A DNA stretch of 64,000 bases from Aquarana catesbeiana (Eukaryota; Chordata; Amphibia; Anura; Ranidae). Location: contig NC_133325.1 in NCBI RefSeq assembly GCF_042186555.1, positions 93,849,964 through 93,913,963 of the forward strand, written 5' to 3'. Below, in pieces: positions 46,423 to 57,318 of the stretch. The notes under the pieces were generated by a model. It searched no databases and was not told where the DNA came from. It was given only the letters and a program-made list of their open reading frames with translations. Every line of letters begins with the position of its first letter. The stretch's first letter is position 1. Made by a program: the position numbers and the translations under genes.

Positions 46423-46750
46423 TTAGACCCCTTTCACACTGGGGCAGTTTTCAGGTGCTTTAGTGCTAGAAATAACCTCTGCTAAGTGTCTAAAAACCGC
46501 CTCCCATTCATTCATTCCAGGGTGTCTTTTCACACTGGGGCGGTGCACTTGTGGGACAGTACGAAAAGTCCTGCAAGCAGCATCTTTGGGTTGGGTGTGC
46601 TGTATTTAGCGCTCCCAAAATGCCCTGCCCATTGCAATGAATGGGCAGCGCTTCCGAAGCGCCTGAAAAGCAATTTGAAAGCACCGCAAAATAGGAGTTT
46701 TTACTCTTTTCCTTAGGTAAAAACTGCCTCACTAGCTAAAACAGAACTAA
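46423..46750. mobile_element. MITE-like segment with TTTCACACTGGGGC repeats
   Basis: TTTCACACTGGGGC at about 46432 and again at 46529, and GCCCATTGCAATGAATGGGC as an internal palindrome at about 46626-46645. Outer boundaries unresolved. Confidence 0.45.
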
Positions 46751-46798
46751 AGTGGCGCAAAAAGGTAAGACCGTAAGACAAAATACAACTTCAGAAGT

Positions 46799-46861
46799 GA
46801 CGTCATGTGTTGAATTGTTTTGTATGTAGAACACATACAAAACAATTCAACACATGACGTC
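46799..46861. repeat. Perfect 63-nt hairpin (29-bp arms, 5-nt loop)
   Basis: The left arm starts GACGTCATGTGTTGAATTG and the right arm, 46833-46861, is its exact complement. The loop is AGAAC at 46828-46832. Confidence 0.97.
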
Positions 46862-47082
46862 TTTGAGCATGCATAGTCTTGCTCTTATGATTTTCTTCGG
46901 ACAAAAACCGTACTAATTACACAAAAATCAGACGTGGAGTTCACACTCAGCAAAAATTTTATAGTCTGCACATCCAGATTTTGTCGGACGATACTCCTTA
47001 ACAAAACAGTCTACTAGGTGTTAACTTGCTTGGAACCGTGTCTACATACAAGCAATATTCTGTACATGGCTTCATGAGTCTC

Positions 47083-47114
47083 CTGAAGAAGCCATATTTC
47101 TGGTGAAACATGTC
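47083..47114 (+). ncRNA. Hammerhead-like motif, copy 4
   Basis: Core CTGAAGA, extra A, stem GCCA/TGGT, GAAAC, mini-stem AC/GT around AT, then C. No outer stem. AATAAA-like text follows at about 47203. Confidence 0.4.
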
Positions 47115-47638
47115 AAGCGGAAAACCACTGTACTTACAATATGACCGCATAAAACATTGCTGGTGGTTTATATACAAATAATTGATTTTCATTTTTTCAT
47201 AGAATAAAATGTATACGATTTTATCAAAGATGTTATTTGTAGCATTTTTCTTAGCACCGTGAAAATCCCTCTGTATGCCTTTTCCAAAATTGTTAGTATC
47301 GTTGGGATGTGGTGCATTTATCCTCAAACCTCTAGCTGATAGTCAAAAAAGACAGGCCCTTGCACTACATAGTTGAAGGTAAATATAAAGGAAGTTGAAG
47401 AAGAAAATTTTATAATGTATGGCCAGCTTTAATCAGAGATTATAGGCCAAAATATAATAAAAACAAACAGGTGTTTTACTATAAGAATTAAGAGACCGCA
47501 GATGATACAACAGTGTAAACTTGGATAGCAGCAGGCCAATTTTAATGCACAAGGTTAGGCCCAAATTTCCTAGAAACAAAGGAGCAAAGGCTTCGGTTTT
47601 ACTACAAGAATTAAAATATTGCAGAGGATACAGCATTA

Positions 47639-47970
47639 TTAAAGCGGAGTTCCACCCAAATGTAGAACTTCCACTTATTTGTCTACCTCTGGTGTCAAAT
47701 TTGGCACCTTTTCCGGGGGGGGGGGGCGGCCTGTTTTTGACAGGTCCCCTACCCCGCTTCCGGGGACGGCGCCTTCTCTTGGAAGTTTCGCCCCCCTCCT
47801 CCTTCCTCCACCACCGGGCCAATTAGAAAGCACAGCACGCTTCTTGGGTTCCCTTACCAGGAATGGCGGCAGCTACACCTGATCCGAAGATCGGCTGGGG
47901 TGCCGAAATCGCAGGCTCCCTGGACAGGTAAGTGTCCATACTGTATATTAAAAGGTGGACCTCCGCTGGT
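47639..47970. mobile_element. TTAA MITE, right end decayed
   Basis: Left end TTAAAGCGGAGTTCCACCC. The related right end TTAAAAGGTGGACCTCCGC lies near 47948. The GC-rich body has a run of 12 G near 47716. Same group as 43194-43612. Confidence 0.6.
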
Positions 47971-49414
47971 GCTGGTGTATGCCAAGTTTTATTTCATCTC
48001 TGGGGAGAGTAGGGTGTGGTGAATGTGAGGTTTATAATATGAGGTAGTTTAGGTGCTCATGGTTCTTGCCTTTACCTTTTTTTTTCTTTTAAAAGATGTA
48101 GCAATGTGCTGCGAACAAAAGGCAGCTCCAAGGAAAGATGGTTAGTAACAAGTGCATGTACTTGGAGCATCCCAAACTTAAATAAATGCCCTATTAACAG
48201 AAAATAAAAATCAATATAAACAAATGAGATAATATGTAAAAATACAGATCAACCCTGCTGTGGTAGATTGGCTCTCCCGGTCATCATCATCGGGTTCCAC
48301 TGTCCGTGTGATGGCTGTCCTTGCACTTTATCAGAAGCTCCTGATAAACAGAGTGCAGTGGACAGTGGTCATACAGAAAGCAAGGCCCCATTGGTTACAT
48401 TGGGAGATCCGATCTGCAGTGCTGAGTTGTCAATACAGTCCTACTCTTCATTAATTTAGGATGAATGCTACAGCTGTATCCAGTAAACATGAACTGGCAT
48501 TCTCTGAGCTGTAAACCTACTGAAAATATATACCTACAAGTTTTCTGAAAGCGCACCAAAGATGCAGCATGCAGGACTTTTGATGGGCTTTCAGAACAAG
48601 TGGCAAAAACATAGCACATAACAGAAACTCTATGGTAAACCATGGGTAACACTGTGGTGCATTTGTGCTGTGGCCTAACTGCAGCCTGGCATTAGAAACA
48701 AATCGCAGAATAAAATGTCACTTTGGATTTTGGATTGGAGTTATGAGATACTTTAGTTTCTGAGATGAACAGAATTGGGTTATCATTCAAATTCTGGCTC
48801 TGTTTCCCCATACTAAATTGTTGTGTCTAGATTGCAGTATTTCCAACCATATTGCAAAACCTCCCCATCCCGTTTGGTTTCCCAATGTAAACCAAGGACT
48901 TTCATTTCTGTGCTGGCCCAGCCAATATACACTTGGAGTACAAGCTTCATTTGTCTCAGCTTCATGAGGAAGGCAGATTGCATTTTGACATCGTCACCTT
49001 GGGTTTCACAGGACCTTGTCTCTGCTCTGGGCCCCAGTTTCATATTATTTATAACAAGGGACATGAAATAAAGCAAAGAGTCACTACCACTTACCCCCTA
49101 ATAAGATCCAATAGCTTGCACTTGACGTGCCACTGCTTATCTTCCTGTACAGGTCAGTTGGAACCTAAATGCAGGTTGATGCAGCTTAGAACAAAGTCAA
49201 AAGCAGTTCAGAAGAAGGTCAATTGTAGGTAAAATCATCTTTGAATGATCTCAGAAGTGTCTTGAACTGATACCAAATGCAAATTTATTGTTTGAGACAA
49301 AATGTGTAGGACAGAGCCATGGTGGCCATTTTTATGATACTGGCTTTATTTGTGTTTTTATATGAACTATTTTAAGGATTGCAACAAAGAGGGACTGGGC
49401 TAGAAAAATAATAT
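47971..49414. other. No gene seen (1.4 kb)
   Basis: No supported feature. Frames of up to 99 codons show no recognisable domain. Confidence 0.4.
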
Positions 49415-49432
49415 TTTTTTCGTCATACCTGT

Positions 49433-49592
49433 AAAATCCTTTTCTTTGAGTACATCATGGTACATAGAGTTAGGCTAATATTCATTACCTGCTGGGTTAT
49501 ACTTCATCTCCAGGTGAATGGACACTGGCAGACCAAAGGTCTTTAGACAGGAAGTGATCCCCTATATAACCCCTCCCATACAGGAAGTACTT
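49433..49592. repeat. DIRS inverted terminal repeat, left
   Basis: About 160 bp, complementary to 56693-56850 with scattered differences. Confidence 0.85.
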
Positions 49593-49639
49593 CAGTTTTG
49601 TAGCAAGCACTGAATCCTCAAAAAGAGGGGAGGGACCCT

Positions 49640-49760
49640 CTGTGTCCCATGATGTACTCAAAGAAAAGGATTTTTCAGGTAAGTATGATAAAAAAAAATC
49701 CTATTTTCTTTTTCATACATCATGGGACACAGAGTTAGGCTAATATTCATTATCTGCTGG
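49640..49760. repeat. DIRS internal complementary region
   Basis: The first half (CTGTGTCCCATGATGTACTC) complements the left extremity. The second half (TACATCATGGGACACAGAGT) complements the right extremity. It lies between the recombinase gene and the left repeat, as in DIRS-1. Confidence 0.85.
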
Positions 49761-49873
49761 GACCTCCCAGACAATAGCCTTGAGGGGAGGAAGACACCCT
49801 GCCAAACAATAGCCATCAGAGCTTATACGGCAGCCCGCAGTACACTGCGGCCGAAAGCCGAATCCTCGGCTGC

Positions 49874-51029
49874 TCAAACATCCACTTGATAAAATTTTGT
49901 GAACGTATACACTGAAGACCAGGTAGCAGCCTTACAAATCTAAGCCACATATACCTGATGGAGAAAAGCCTGGGAGATTCCTATATCCCTGGTAGAATGA
50001 GTTCTCACCCTAAAGGGATGAGCTTTATGTTTCAGACCATAGGCCTGAATGACCAATTGATGGACCTGATTGGCAACGGAAGCTTGGGAAGCTGCCTGCT
50101 CCTTCTTGGGTCCTTTTGGTATAACAAAAAAGGAGTTTGATCCTCGGATCTCCGCAGATCTAGACAAATATAAACCTTAACAACGTCCAAAGAATACAGT
50201 CGTGCCTCTTCCGCCAAATGAGGCTGAGAGAAAAATAAGGCAAAATAATGTCCTGATTTAAATGAAAGGCTGACACTACTTTTGGCAAATAGGATGGAAC
50301 AGGCCATAACACAACTCTGTCATGGTGAAGGATCAAGTATGGTTCCGCCAAGGGCCGCCAACTCCTACACCCTTCTAGCTGAGCTGATGGCCAGGAAGGC
50401 TAGCTTGTGTGACAGCAAGTCTACTGTAATTTCCTTGACAGGCTCAAATGGTTGTTTCTGTAACACAGACAGTACCAAATTCAAGTCCCAAGGACACATA
50501 GGTGATGGGGGGGGGGGAGGCAAGCGAGTTGCCCCCTGCATAAAAGGTCCAGATCAGTGAATGGGAGGCTAGAGGCCTTTGGAAGAACACTGATAGGGCC
50601 AAAACTTGACCTCTGATTGTACTCAAAGCCAATTTGATTTCCACAGCCGACTGTAGAAAAGAGAATTCTCCCAATCACGTATTTCCGAGGATGACATTTT
50701 TTGGCTTCGCACCAAGCAATAAGTCTTCCAGACCTTACAATTGATCTTCCTAGTGACAGCTTTTCTAGCATTCACTAGGGTAGACACCCCTGGTCCCGAG
50801 ATGCCACAGTCATTTAACACCCTGGCTTCAATAGCCATGCCATCAAATTTAGAGACTGTAAATTGGAGTGGAATATAGGACCTTGAGACCGGGCGATGTG
50901 GAAGCGTCCATGGCCCATTTATTGTCAGTCTCACAATCTCTGGGAACCAGGGCCTTCTGGGCCAGGCTGGTGCCACCAAAATGACTGGAACTCCCTTTCT
51001 CCTGCGCAACAAATGTGGAAGGAGAGGGA
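49874..51029 (-). pseudogene. DIRS tyrosine recombinase
   Basis: C-terminal catalytic signature on the minus strand: THSTR, the HxxR box at 49988-50002, and KFYQVDV with the likely nucleophile Tyr codon at 49889-49891, then stop TGA at 49874-49876. Upstream text gives EPYLILHHDRVVLWP and LPKVVSAFH, typical of the DIRS recombinase core. The core spans several frames (frameshifts near 50150, 50330 and 50640), so the gene is dead. The enzyme would join the circular element DNA to the target site. Confidence 0.82.
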
Positions 51030-52870
51030 TCAGAGGGAAATCATAAAACCAGGGAGTATTGGCTCCATGGAACTACCAGAGCATCTGCTCCGATTGCCAG
51101 AGGATCTCTTGTTCAGGACACAAACTGCTGTAGCTTGTTGAACCTGCATGCCAGTAGGTCGACCTCTGGCCATCCCCAACATTGCCAAATTTCCTGGAAC
51201 ACCCCTGGGTGTAGGGACCATTCCCCCGGGCAGATCTGCTGGCGGCTGAGATAATCTGCCTTCCAGTTCTCTACTCCCAGGATATGGACTGCCGATAGAA
51301 ATCGGCAAATGTCCCTCTGCCCAGGCTAGTATGTGGTTCACCTCCTTTAGAGCTGAACGATTCCTGGTACCGCCTTGGTGGATTATATAGGCCACTGCAT
51401 TGGCCTTGTCGGACTGAAACCTGATAGGGCAGTCCTGAAGCTCCGCCATCAAGGACCGTAGGGCTAGACGTACTGCCTGTAATGCCAGGACATTGATGGG
51501 CAGGATCTGTTCTGTCCTTGACTATTTTCCCTGAGCTGTGAACCCTTCTAGAGTTGCTCCCCAGCCTGAGAGACTGGCATCTGTCGTCAGTATTCTCCAA
51601 GTTCCCGGGAGGAAGGATCTTCCCTCTCGCAGGTTCTGATCCTTCAACCACCAGTTTAGGCATAAGCTTGCCTGAGCAGATAAGAACATTGGATAATCCA
51701 GGGCTTGTCCTCTCCCGTTCCAAGCCAACAAGATGTCTTGTTGTAGAGGCCTGGAATAGAACTGGGCATAGGGCACTGCCTCGAAGGAGGCTACCATCCT
51801 CTCTAGAAGACGAATACAGAGCCAAATAGAGGATTGTCTGGTGCCCCTTATCTGACGCACCTGATCTTTCAGGTCACCGATTCTTGCGGGTGGCAAGAAT
51901 ACTCTTGCTTGGACCGTATCTAGGATCAGACCTAAATACTTTAGACTTTGAGCTGGTCTCAAGGTTGACCTTTCGGTATTTATGATCCAGCCTAAGCTTT
52001 CCAAATACTGCACTGTGCATGTTATGCTTTGTTCTAGAGCCTGAAGTTAGTGATCTCTGAGCAGGAGGTCGTCCAGATACCCAAGCACCAAGATCCCTTG
52101 GGCCCTTAAAAGACCCAGTACTGTTGCCAAGATCTTTGTGAACATCTGGGGAGCTGTAGCAAGCCCGAAGGGTAGAGCCACAGACGGAAAATGACGTTCC
52201 TCTACTGTAAATCGCAGGAACCTCTGATGAGGCTGAAAGATAGGAACATGTAAATACGCAATCTTTATAACGATGGAGGCTAGAAAGTCTCCCATCTGGA
52301 GTGAGGCTACTACTGAGCGGACAGACTCCACCTGAAAAGGATTGGATCAGTACATACTGGTTCAGGGGTCTTAGGTCCAAAATGGGCCTCTTGTCCCAGT
52401 TTGGTTTTTGAACCGTAAATAGGTTTGAGTAAAAGCCCCCTCCTCTTTCGGGTACAGGAACCTCTACAATCACTCCTTGATGCATTAAATGATGTAGTGC
52501 TTGGAGCAATAAGTCTTTTTGGAGGATCCGAGGGAACGCTGGATCTTAAAAACCTCTGAGGGGGAACCCCCCGCAACTCCAGCTTGTAACTGCGGGATAT
52601 AGTCGAGGAGACCCACTCGTCCTGAACTATTGTTCTCCAAATGTCTGCGAAGTGCAGCAGCCTTCCCCCCACCTGAAGGAGTGGGAGCGTAGCCTCAAAA
52701 GGAGGGCTTGGTGCTGGGTTTAGAAGAATTTTGGACCCTGGGCTTTTTCTGGCCCTGGCCTTGCCCCTGGCTCTAGCGCCCTGTTGGTGGCGGAACTGCT
52801 TTGGTGCTGAGACATTTGAGGAAGCAGTCCCTGAGGTTTTAAACAGGGGACGCCTGGTGCTTTTCTTCAC
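51030..52870 (-). pseudogene. DIRS reverse transcriptase-RNase H
   Basis: RT motifs in order on the minus strand: PILDLRPLN near 52360, a SVALPFGLATAPQMFTK segment near 52150, and the catalytic LGYLDDLLL with YLDD codons at 52068-52079. RNase H follows, with TTDASLSGWGATLEG near 51560-51595, ELQDCPIRFQSDKANAVAY near 51400, and a HILAWAE-type segment. Frameshifts near 52330, 52045, 51510 and 51290 plus stops break it. The first residues of the frame (Arg/Lys-rich, near 52730-52870) may be the gag tail. Replicates element RNA into DNA in functional relatives. Confidence 0.88.
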
Positions 52871-54201
52871 AGGAAGTAGAGAACTCTTCCCTCTGGAAAT
52901 CTTTTGGATATATTTGTCCTAATGATCACCAAATAAACGTTCCCCATGAAAGGGGAAACCTGCCAAAACTTCTTACAAGGAAGCTCGGCTGACCAGTTCT
53001 TAAACCACAAATGTCTGCACATATGTACAGACAAGAGGGTCAAATGAGAAACCTGCTGTATTGAAACCTTTAAGGTGTCAACAGCAAAACACAGTGCTCG
53101 AGGAATATCTGCCTTATTTTCAGGCAGGTTTACACGAATGTATGACTCAGAGGGTTGGCTGTGTCATTGCCATCATCCCTTATGACTTTAAAGACCAAAT
53201 ATATACCTCAAATTGAGATTTTTAAGGCAATGTAATGATTGAAAAATGTTGTATTAAATTAAAAAGAATTTTATTAGTACAAAAACGAATAGGATATACA
53301 TGAACGTACACATCAATCTATGTTTTGAAAATATTGAATAATTGTAAAAACATCAGATACATGAAAACATATGATGCATCCTACTGCTAGTTACAAGTAC
53401 CACCCCAGATTGGTGCGATGGCATCCTGATAGCAGATTTTCAGGCAGGTTAGGCCTGTCAGGCCGTCTGACCTGATCCTTTACAGACTGGCAGATACCAA
53501 TTGCTGCAACAGCTGGCTGAATAGCTGAACTGGCCAAAGAAAAGGAAGCCATTAATAACGACTCAAATTTCTTGTCAACAGGGTCTTTCAAGCCCTGTGC
53601 ATTATCTACCGGACAAGTCAAGTTCTTGGTTAAGGAAGATACTGCTGCATCTATGGCTGGCATGCTCCACTGCTTAACAAACTTTTCATCCATAGGATAT
53701 AAAAGGGAAAACCTCTTAGGAAGAACAAAAATCCTGTCAGGATGTTCCCAATCAGCATACACCGCCTGTTTCAACAGAGGGTGTAAAGAGAAAGCCTGTG
53801 TGGCCTGAAGAGGCCTCAGGGATCCCAAAGAGGACCAGGGAGTCTCAGTAACCTCTGCAAGAGGCAACTTAAAGGCAGAATGAACCATTTCAGTAAGAGT
53901 CTGGATCAAGAGCCTCTGATTGAGAGGCAGACACCAACTGGTTATCTTCTTGCCCAGATTGCTCGGAAGCAGACTCATCCACCAGGCCATCCACAGAATC
54001 CTGAGCTTTAAGCTCTTCCCCATCCTCAACCCATTCCTGTTCCAGACTAGGAGGCTCTGGGGAGGGAGATCTGTCACGCTTCTTGCCACCCTGCGGGATG
54101 GAGGCAATCATGCCAGCAATCCTGTGCTCTAACCCAGCTAGGGCTGAGGACAGTTCATCCTTAGTGATAAAAGGTGAAGCAGCAGCGTTGACTGTAGGCA
54201 C
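52871..54201 (-). pseudogene. DIRS gag-like ORF1, interrupted
   Basis: The N-terminal part (54201 to about 53890) gives KDELSSALAGLEHRIAGMI and an acidic stretch. The middle (about 53890-53451) gives SSLGSLRPLQATQAFSLHPL, FVLPKRFSLLYPMDEKFVK and the AFSLAS-type segment. A 305-bp insertion with a 15-bp target duplication sits at 53131-53435, and the C-terminal part continues at about 53115-52870. At least one frameshift (near 54000). The role is structural, by analogy with other DIRS ORF1 proteins; no domain was identified beyond the family pattern. Confidence 0.72.
53131..53435. mobile_element. 305-bp retro-insertion in DIRS gag
   Basis: Flanked by exact 15-bp copies of ATTTTCAGGCAGGTT (53116-53130 and 53436-53450). 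AT-rich with TTTTATTAG, the reverse of an AATAAA-like signal. It may be a 5'-truncated, minus-strand copy of the hammerhead-carrying family, whose 3' parts look similar. Not certain. Confidence 0.7.
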
Positions 54202-54927
54202 AATCCCAGATAGGCGCAGCGGCTCAGATTGCCCGGAAGCCTCTGGTCCTTCAGGGGATACAACACTAGGGATATGATTAGGTCATCAGGAACTACTGAT
54301 GACATAGGTGTGCCCCTTCCCTGTAGTGTTAGTCCCGCTCTTTTTTTTTTTTTGAAGACATTTACTAGCCACAAAAAGGGAGTACCCGGGTGTAGTATTA
54401 ACACACCTCAGAAGGGAGACCCTTTAATAGGGCTCACCAAGCCCCTTTGCAACAATCCTACTAAGCACCTTTAGCCTGCCAAGCAACACCTGTTGACTCA
54501 CGTGACCCGGGTAAGGAGAAATGAACTGCTGCAAGTGCCTGGTTCAGAGCCTGCTCTGTGTCCCACAGCTGCCTTCTGGAAGCACTGCATGTGCGTGGCC
54601 CCATCGAACGGGCATGCCCGTATTCGCATATGATGCAAATCTTTGTGCACCCAGATAAAGGCTACGGCGCACGTGCAGCAATGGCCAAACAAACTGCTGA
54701 GCCCAGCGGCGCTTTTGCAAACGCACGTGCGCCATGGCGAACTAAGACTAAATGGCACACCGTCATGCGCCATTATACAGGTAAAAAAACAGCCAGACAC
54801 AAGCAAAAAGGTACACTTTGCAAAACACCCACAGCTAGCCCAAAAACTCCCCCGTATGGTCACCGCACACAGGTGTCCAGCCTCTAGCTAGCTTGACTGA
54901 TTGTTACAATCGCTGGGACAACCCACA
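54202..54927 (-). other. DIRS 5' untranslated region
   Basis: Lies between the gag start and the right insertion. Contains a poly-T run at 54341-54354 and CpG-rich text at 54580-54760, where repeated GCACGTGCG motifs may be promoter sequence. No gene. Confidence 0.5.
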
Positions 54928-54941
54928 ATAATAATAAAGGG

Positions 54942-56312
54942 TAAAAAAAGAAGGGATAGTAGCGGGACTTTGCGTGAGACATGTCAATGAGTTATGAGGA
55001 TGTAATTGTTCAGGATCAAATAGGATTGACCTGAGACATGTATTACACATATAATTCATAAAGTATTGTAATATCCAAAGTTGTATATAAAGCCTGGGAT
55101 ACCATAATCTCCAAAGATATACAAAGTGTAATGGTAAAAAGCAGTTTAATAAAATTATTGTAGGACATACTTTTAAAAAAGATACATCATACAACATAAT
55201 TAGGCATATACAGGCAGGCAGACAATGGACATAATTCATAGAATAGATACAGTTACAGAAAAGATATTGTTATTGTGGAATAAAACAGTCTGTGCATCCA
55301 TAAGTTGGTAACTCAACGTGTTTCTTGGGTTTCAACCAATCATCAGGAGTCAGATGCAAATTAACTACGAATTGAAACAATGAAACATCTATTAGTATAC
55401 AATCAGTTATGGATAAGTAGAGGGTAAGTATAGAAGAAACATAAGTTTCCATGATACTCACACATGATCCATTGGTCAATGACAACCAATGTGCTGGGAT
55501 ATGTATGTGGTCTAGGTCAACAAAGTCTCACCCGGGGTTGAGGCAGAGCACATGTACCCCAACCCCGGACCACAGCTGCAAAGGACCGGAGCACCCCAAT
55601 TGAATAACACCACCAGGCGGGAGTAGACAAACCAGGTCGCCAAGCACAAGGAAGGCTATAAGAAAGGAGAAGACTAGTGTGAGAGTGGAAAGGAAAGGGG
55701 ATGAGAGTGGGTGTGTATGTGTTGTATGGAATGGGTATCTCAGCAAGAGTCACACATTGGAGGATGAGTGTTCATGTGTGAGTTAATCAAGAACAGTTAG
55801 GAGTGTAATGGGTATCGGGTAGTGTAAGGGAAAAATAAAACTAATAATAAGTCTAAAGGAAGTGTGCATGCATAAAAAAAGTACCTCAAGATGACAAGGA
55901 ATTGGAACGGGAATGTGAAAGATTACCTGTATGGTGCAAGTGCAGAGCAGACCGGTTGCCTCCCTGCCGCGGTGATGCCTGGAGTGAGCCGGCCCAAGGC
56001 CGCCGTTAAATGCTGCGGGTTGAGGGCGTGCTCACGCTAGCGTCATGTGGGGGCGTGATGACGGCTTGGAATAGGGGGAGGGAGGGCTCCCTCCGTGATA
56101 CAAAAAATCACGGTGACCTCCCGCCCCCATACCGCCAAAGCCCAAGATGAAAGACCCTACTGGCTCCCGCACTGCGGCGTCAAAGGGCGCCGCATGCGGG
56201 ACGTGGAGGCATGACGCCGATGCGCCAAGGTCACGGCCCGCCCCCAGCATATAGTGGAATGGGTGACAGGTCGCAAACTGGGCACATCGCAACCCCGGAA
56301 TTGGGACAAGAT
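54942..56312 (-). mobile_element. Retro-inserted element with the best hammerhead-like motif
   Basis: A 1371-bp insertion bounded by exact 14-bp copies of ATAATAATAAAGGG (54928-54941 and 56313-56326). Minus-strand order: a CpG-rich 5' region (about 56310-55950), a C/T-rich middle, the motif at 55310-55351, and an AT-rich 3' part with ATTAAA-like signals, ending without a long A-tail. No protein-coding region recognised. The duplication implies target-primed reverse transcription using another element's enzyme. Confidence 0.78.
55310..55351 (-). ncRNA. Hammerhead-like motif, copy 5 (complete core)
   Basis: Minus strand: outer stem GACTC/GAGTT, core CTGATGA, stem TTGG/CCAA with a loop, GAAAC, mini-stem AC/GT around AC, then T as the cleavage-site base. 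All conserved core bases of a hammerhead are present and no extra A is needed. The closing stem II pair is U-A rather than the usual G-C. Confidence 0.55.
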
Positions 56313-56692
56313 ATAATAATAAAGGGGTTTCACTTACCCATCCAGGTGCAGGGCAGCCCAATCTTCACCCTTCATGGTGGGTTCCTGTCACTTGAGGACC
56401 TTCAAGGACTAGGTACCCTTTTCATTTTTAGGGTCCACTCCCTTGGACCTTAGAGCTGTAGTGTCCAGGATTCCACTTCGCAGGGTCCAGCACCCGGAGG
56501 CCGCATTACAGGCAAAACCTTGCAGGATCTTGAGTCATCTTTGTGAGGCTCGGGTACCATTTATCTAAGCATTTAAAGCTTGTGTCAAATGGATCCGATC
56601 GGTCAATCCCTTGATTCATTTAAGAACAGTTTGTGGGACTAGAGACCTGGAGCTCAGAGAGCTCAAACTGTGCCATCCACCTTGCAGACACT

Positions 56693-56850
56693 GGTAAAAA
56701 ACTGATGTACTTCCTTTATGGGAGGGGATCACTTCCTGTCTAAAGACCTTTGGTGTACCAGTGTCCATTCACCTGGAGATGAAGTATAACCCAGGAGGTA
56801 ATGAATATTAGCCTAAATCTGTGTCCCATGATGTATGGAAAAGAAAGTAA
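56693..56850. repeat. DIRS inverted terminal repeat, right
   Basis: Complement of 49433-49592. Confidence 0.85.
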
Positions 56851-56852
56851 TT

Positions 56853-57318
56853 TGTATGGTTCCTGTATCTCCCATACCCAATTGGGAGTGACTGAGGCCA
56901 GCGATGAGGTGCAGAGTCAGCAGCTGAGAGCCACAGGAGGAGAAACTGGGACGCTCCTATGCAACTGCCAGTCCTTTGTGGAGGACAAAGTTTGCTGGTT
57001 ACTAATCAGAAGTGCCTATTGACCTGCATGTTGGCATACAGGGGTTATAACAAGCAATAATTGATCCCATTTGTCTACTCCTAAGTTGGGTTCCCACCTT
57101 TTTGTGTGCATTTTTATGCTTCTGCATTATTTGTTGGGTTCCATCAGCCAATAAAAATTGTATGTAACCAGCTTCCTGCATAGCAATCTCAATTTCATTT
57201 CATGCTCTGCCATTGGCATCAGTAGGGCTTACAAAACTGATCTGCACTTTCACAACCAATTCTTGTCAAGGCAGCACACAGAACTTGCACCATTAAAAAC
57301 AATAGCAAAGCACATGGT
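56853..57318. other. No gene seen
   Basis: No supported feature between the DIRS element and the next MITE. Confidence 0.4.

Larger units (their letters stand above)
49415..56852 (-). mobile_element. DIRS-type tyrosine-recombinase retroelement, near complete
   Basis: Inverted terminal repeats lie at about 49433-49592 and 56693-56850 (for example AGGTCTTTAGACAGGAAGTG against CACTTCCTGTCTAAAGACCT). An internal complementary region at about 49640-49760 contains sequence matching both extremities, which is diagnostic of DIRS. Order on the minus strand: gag-like ORF, RT-RNase H, tyrosine recombinase. Insertions at 53131-53435 and 54942-56312 are later. DIRS elements integrate by recombinase rather than integrase and leave no target duplication. 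Confidence 0.92.

Noticed and set aside
48813..49232. Overlapping 80-100 codon frames at 48.8-49.2 kb as a gene
   Set aside because: No similarity recognised and frames exist on both strands.
54498..54891. Cys-rich 121-codon minus-strand frame as a secreted protein
   Set aside because: Lies in the DIRS 5' untranslated, CpG-rich region; competing frames on both strands are equally open.
56032..56361. 109-codon minus-strand frame as a gene in the 54.9-56.3 kb element
   Set aside because: The CpG-rich 5' region is naturally poor in stops; no domain or conserved start.
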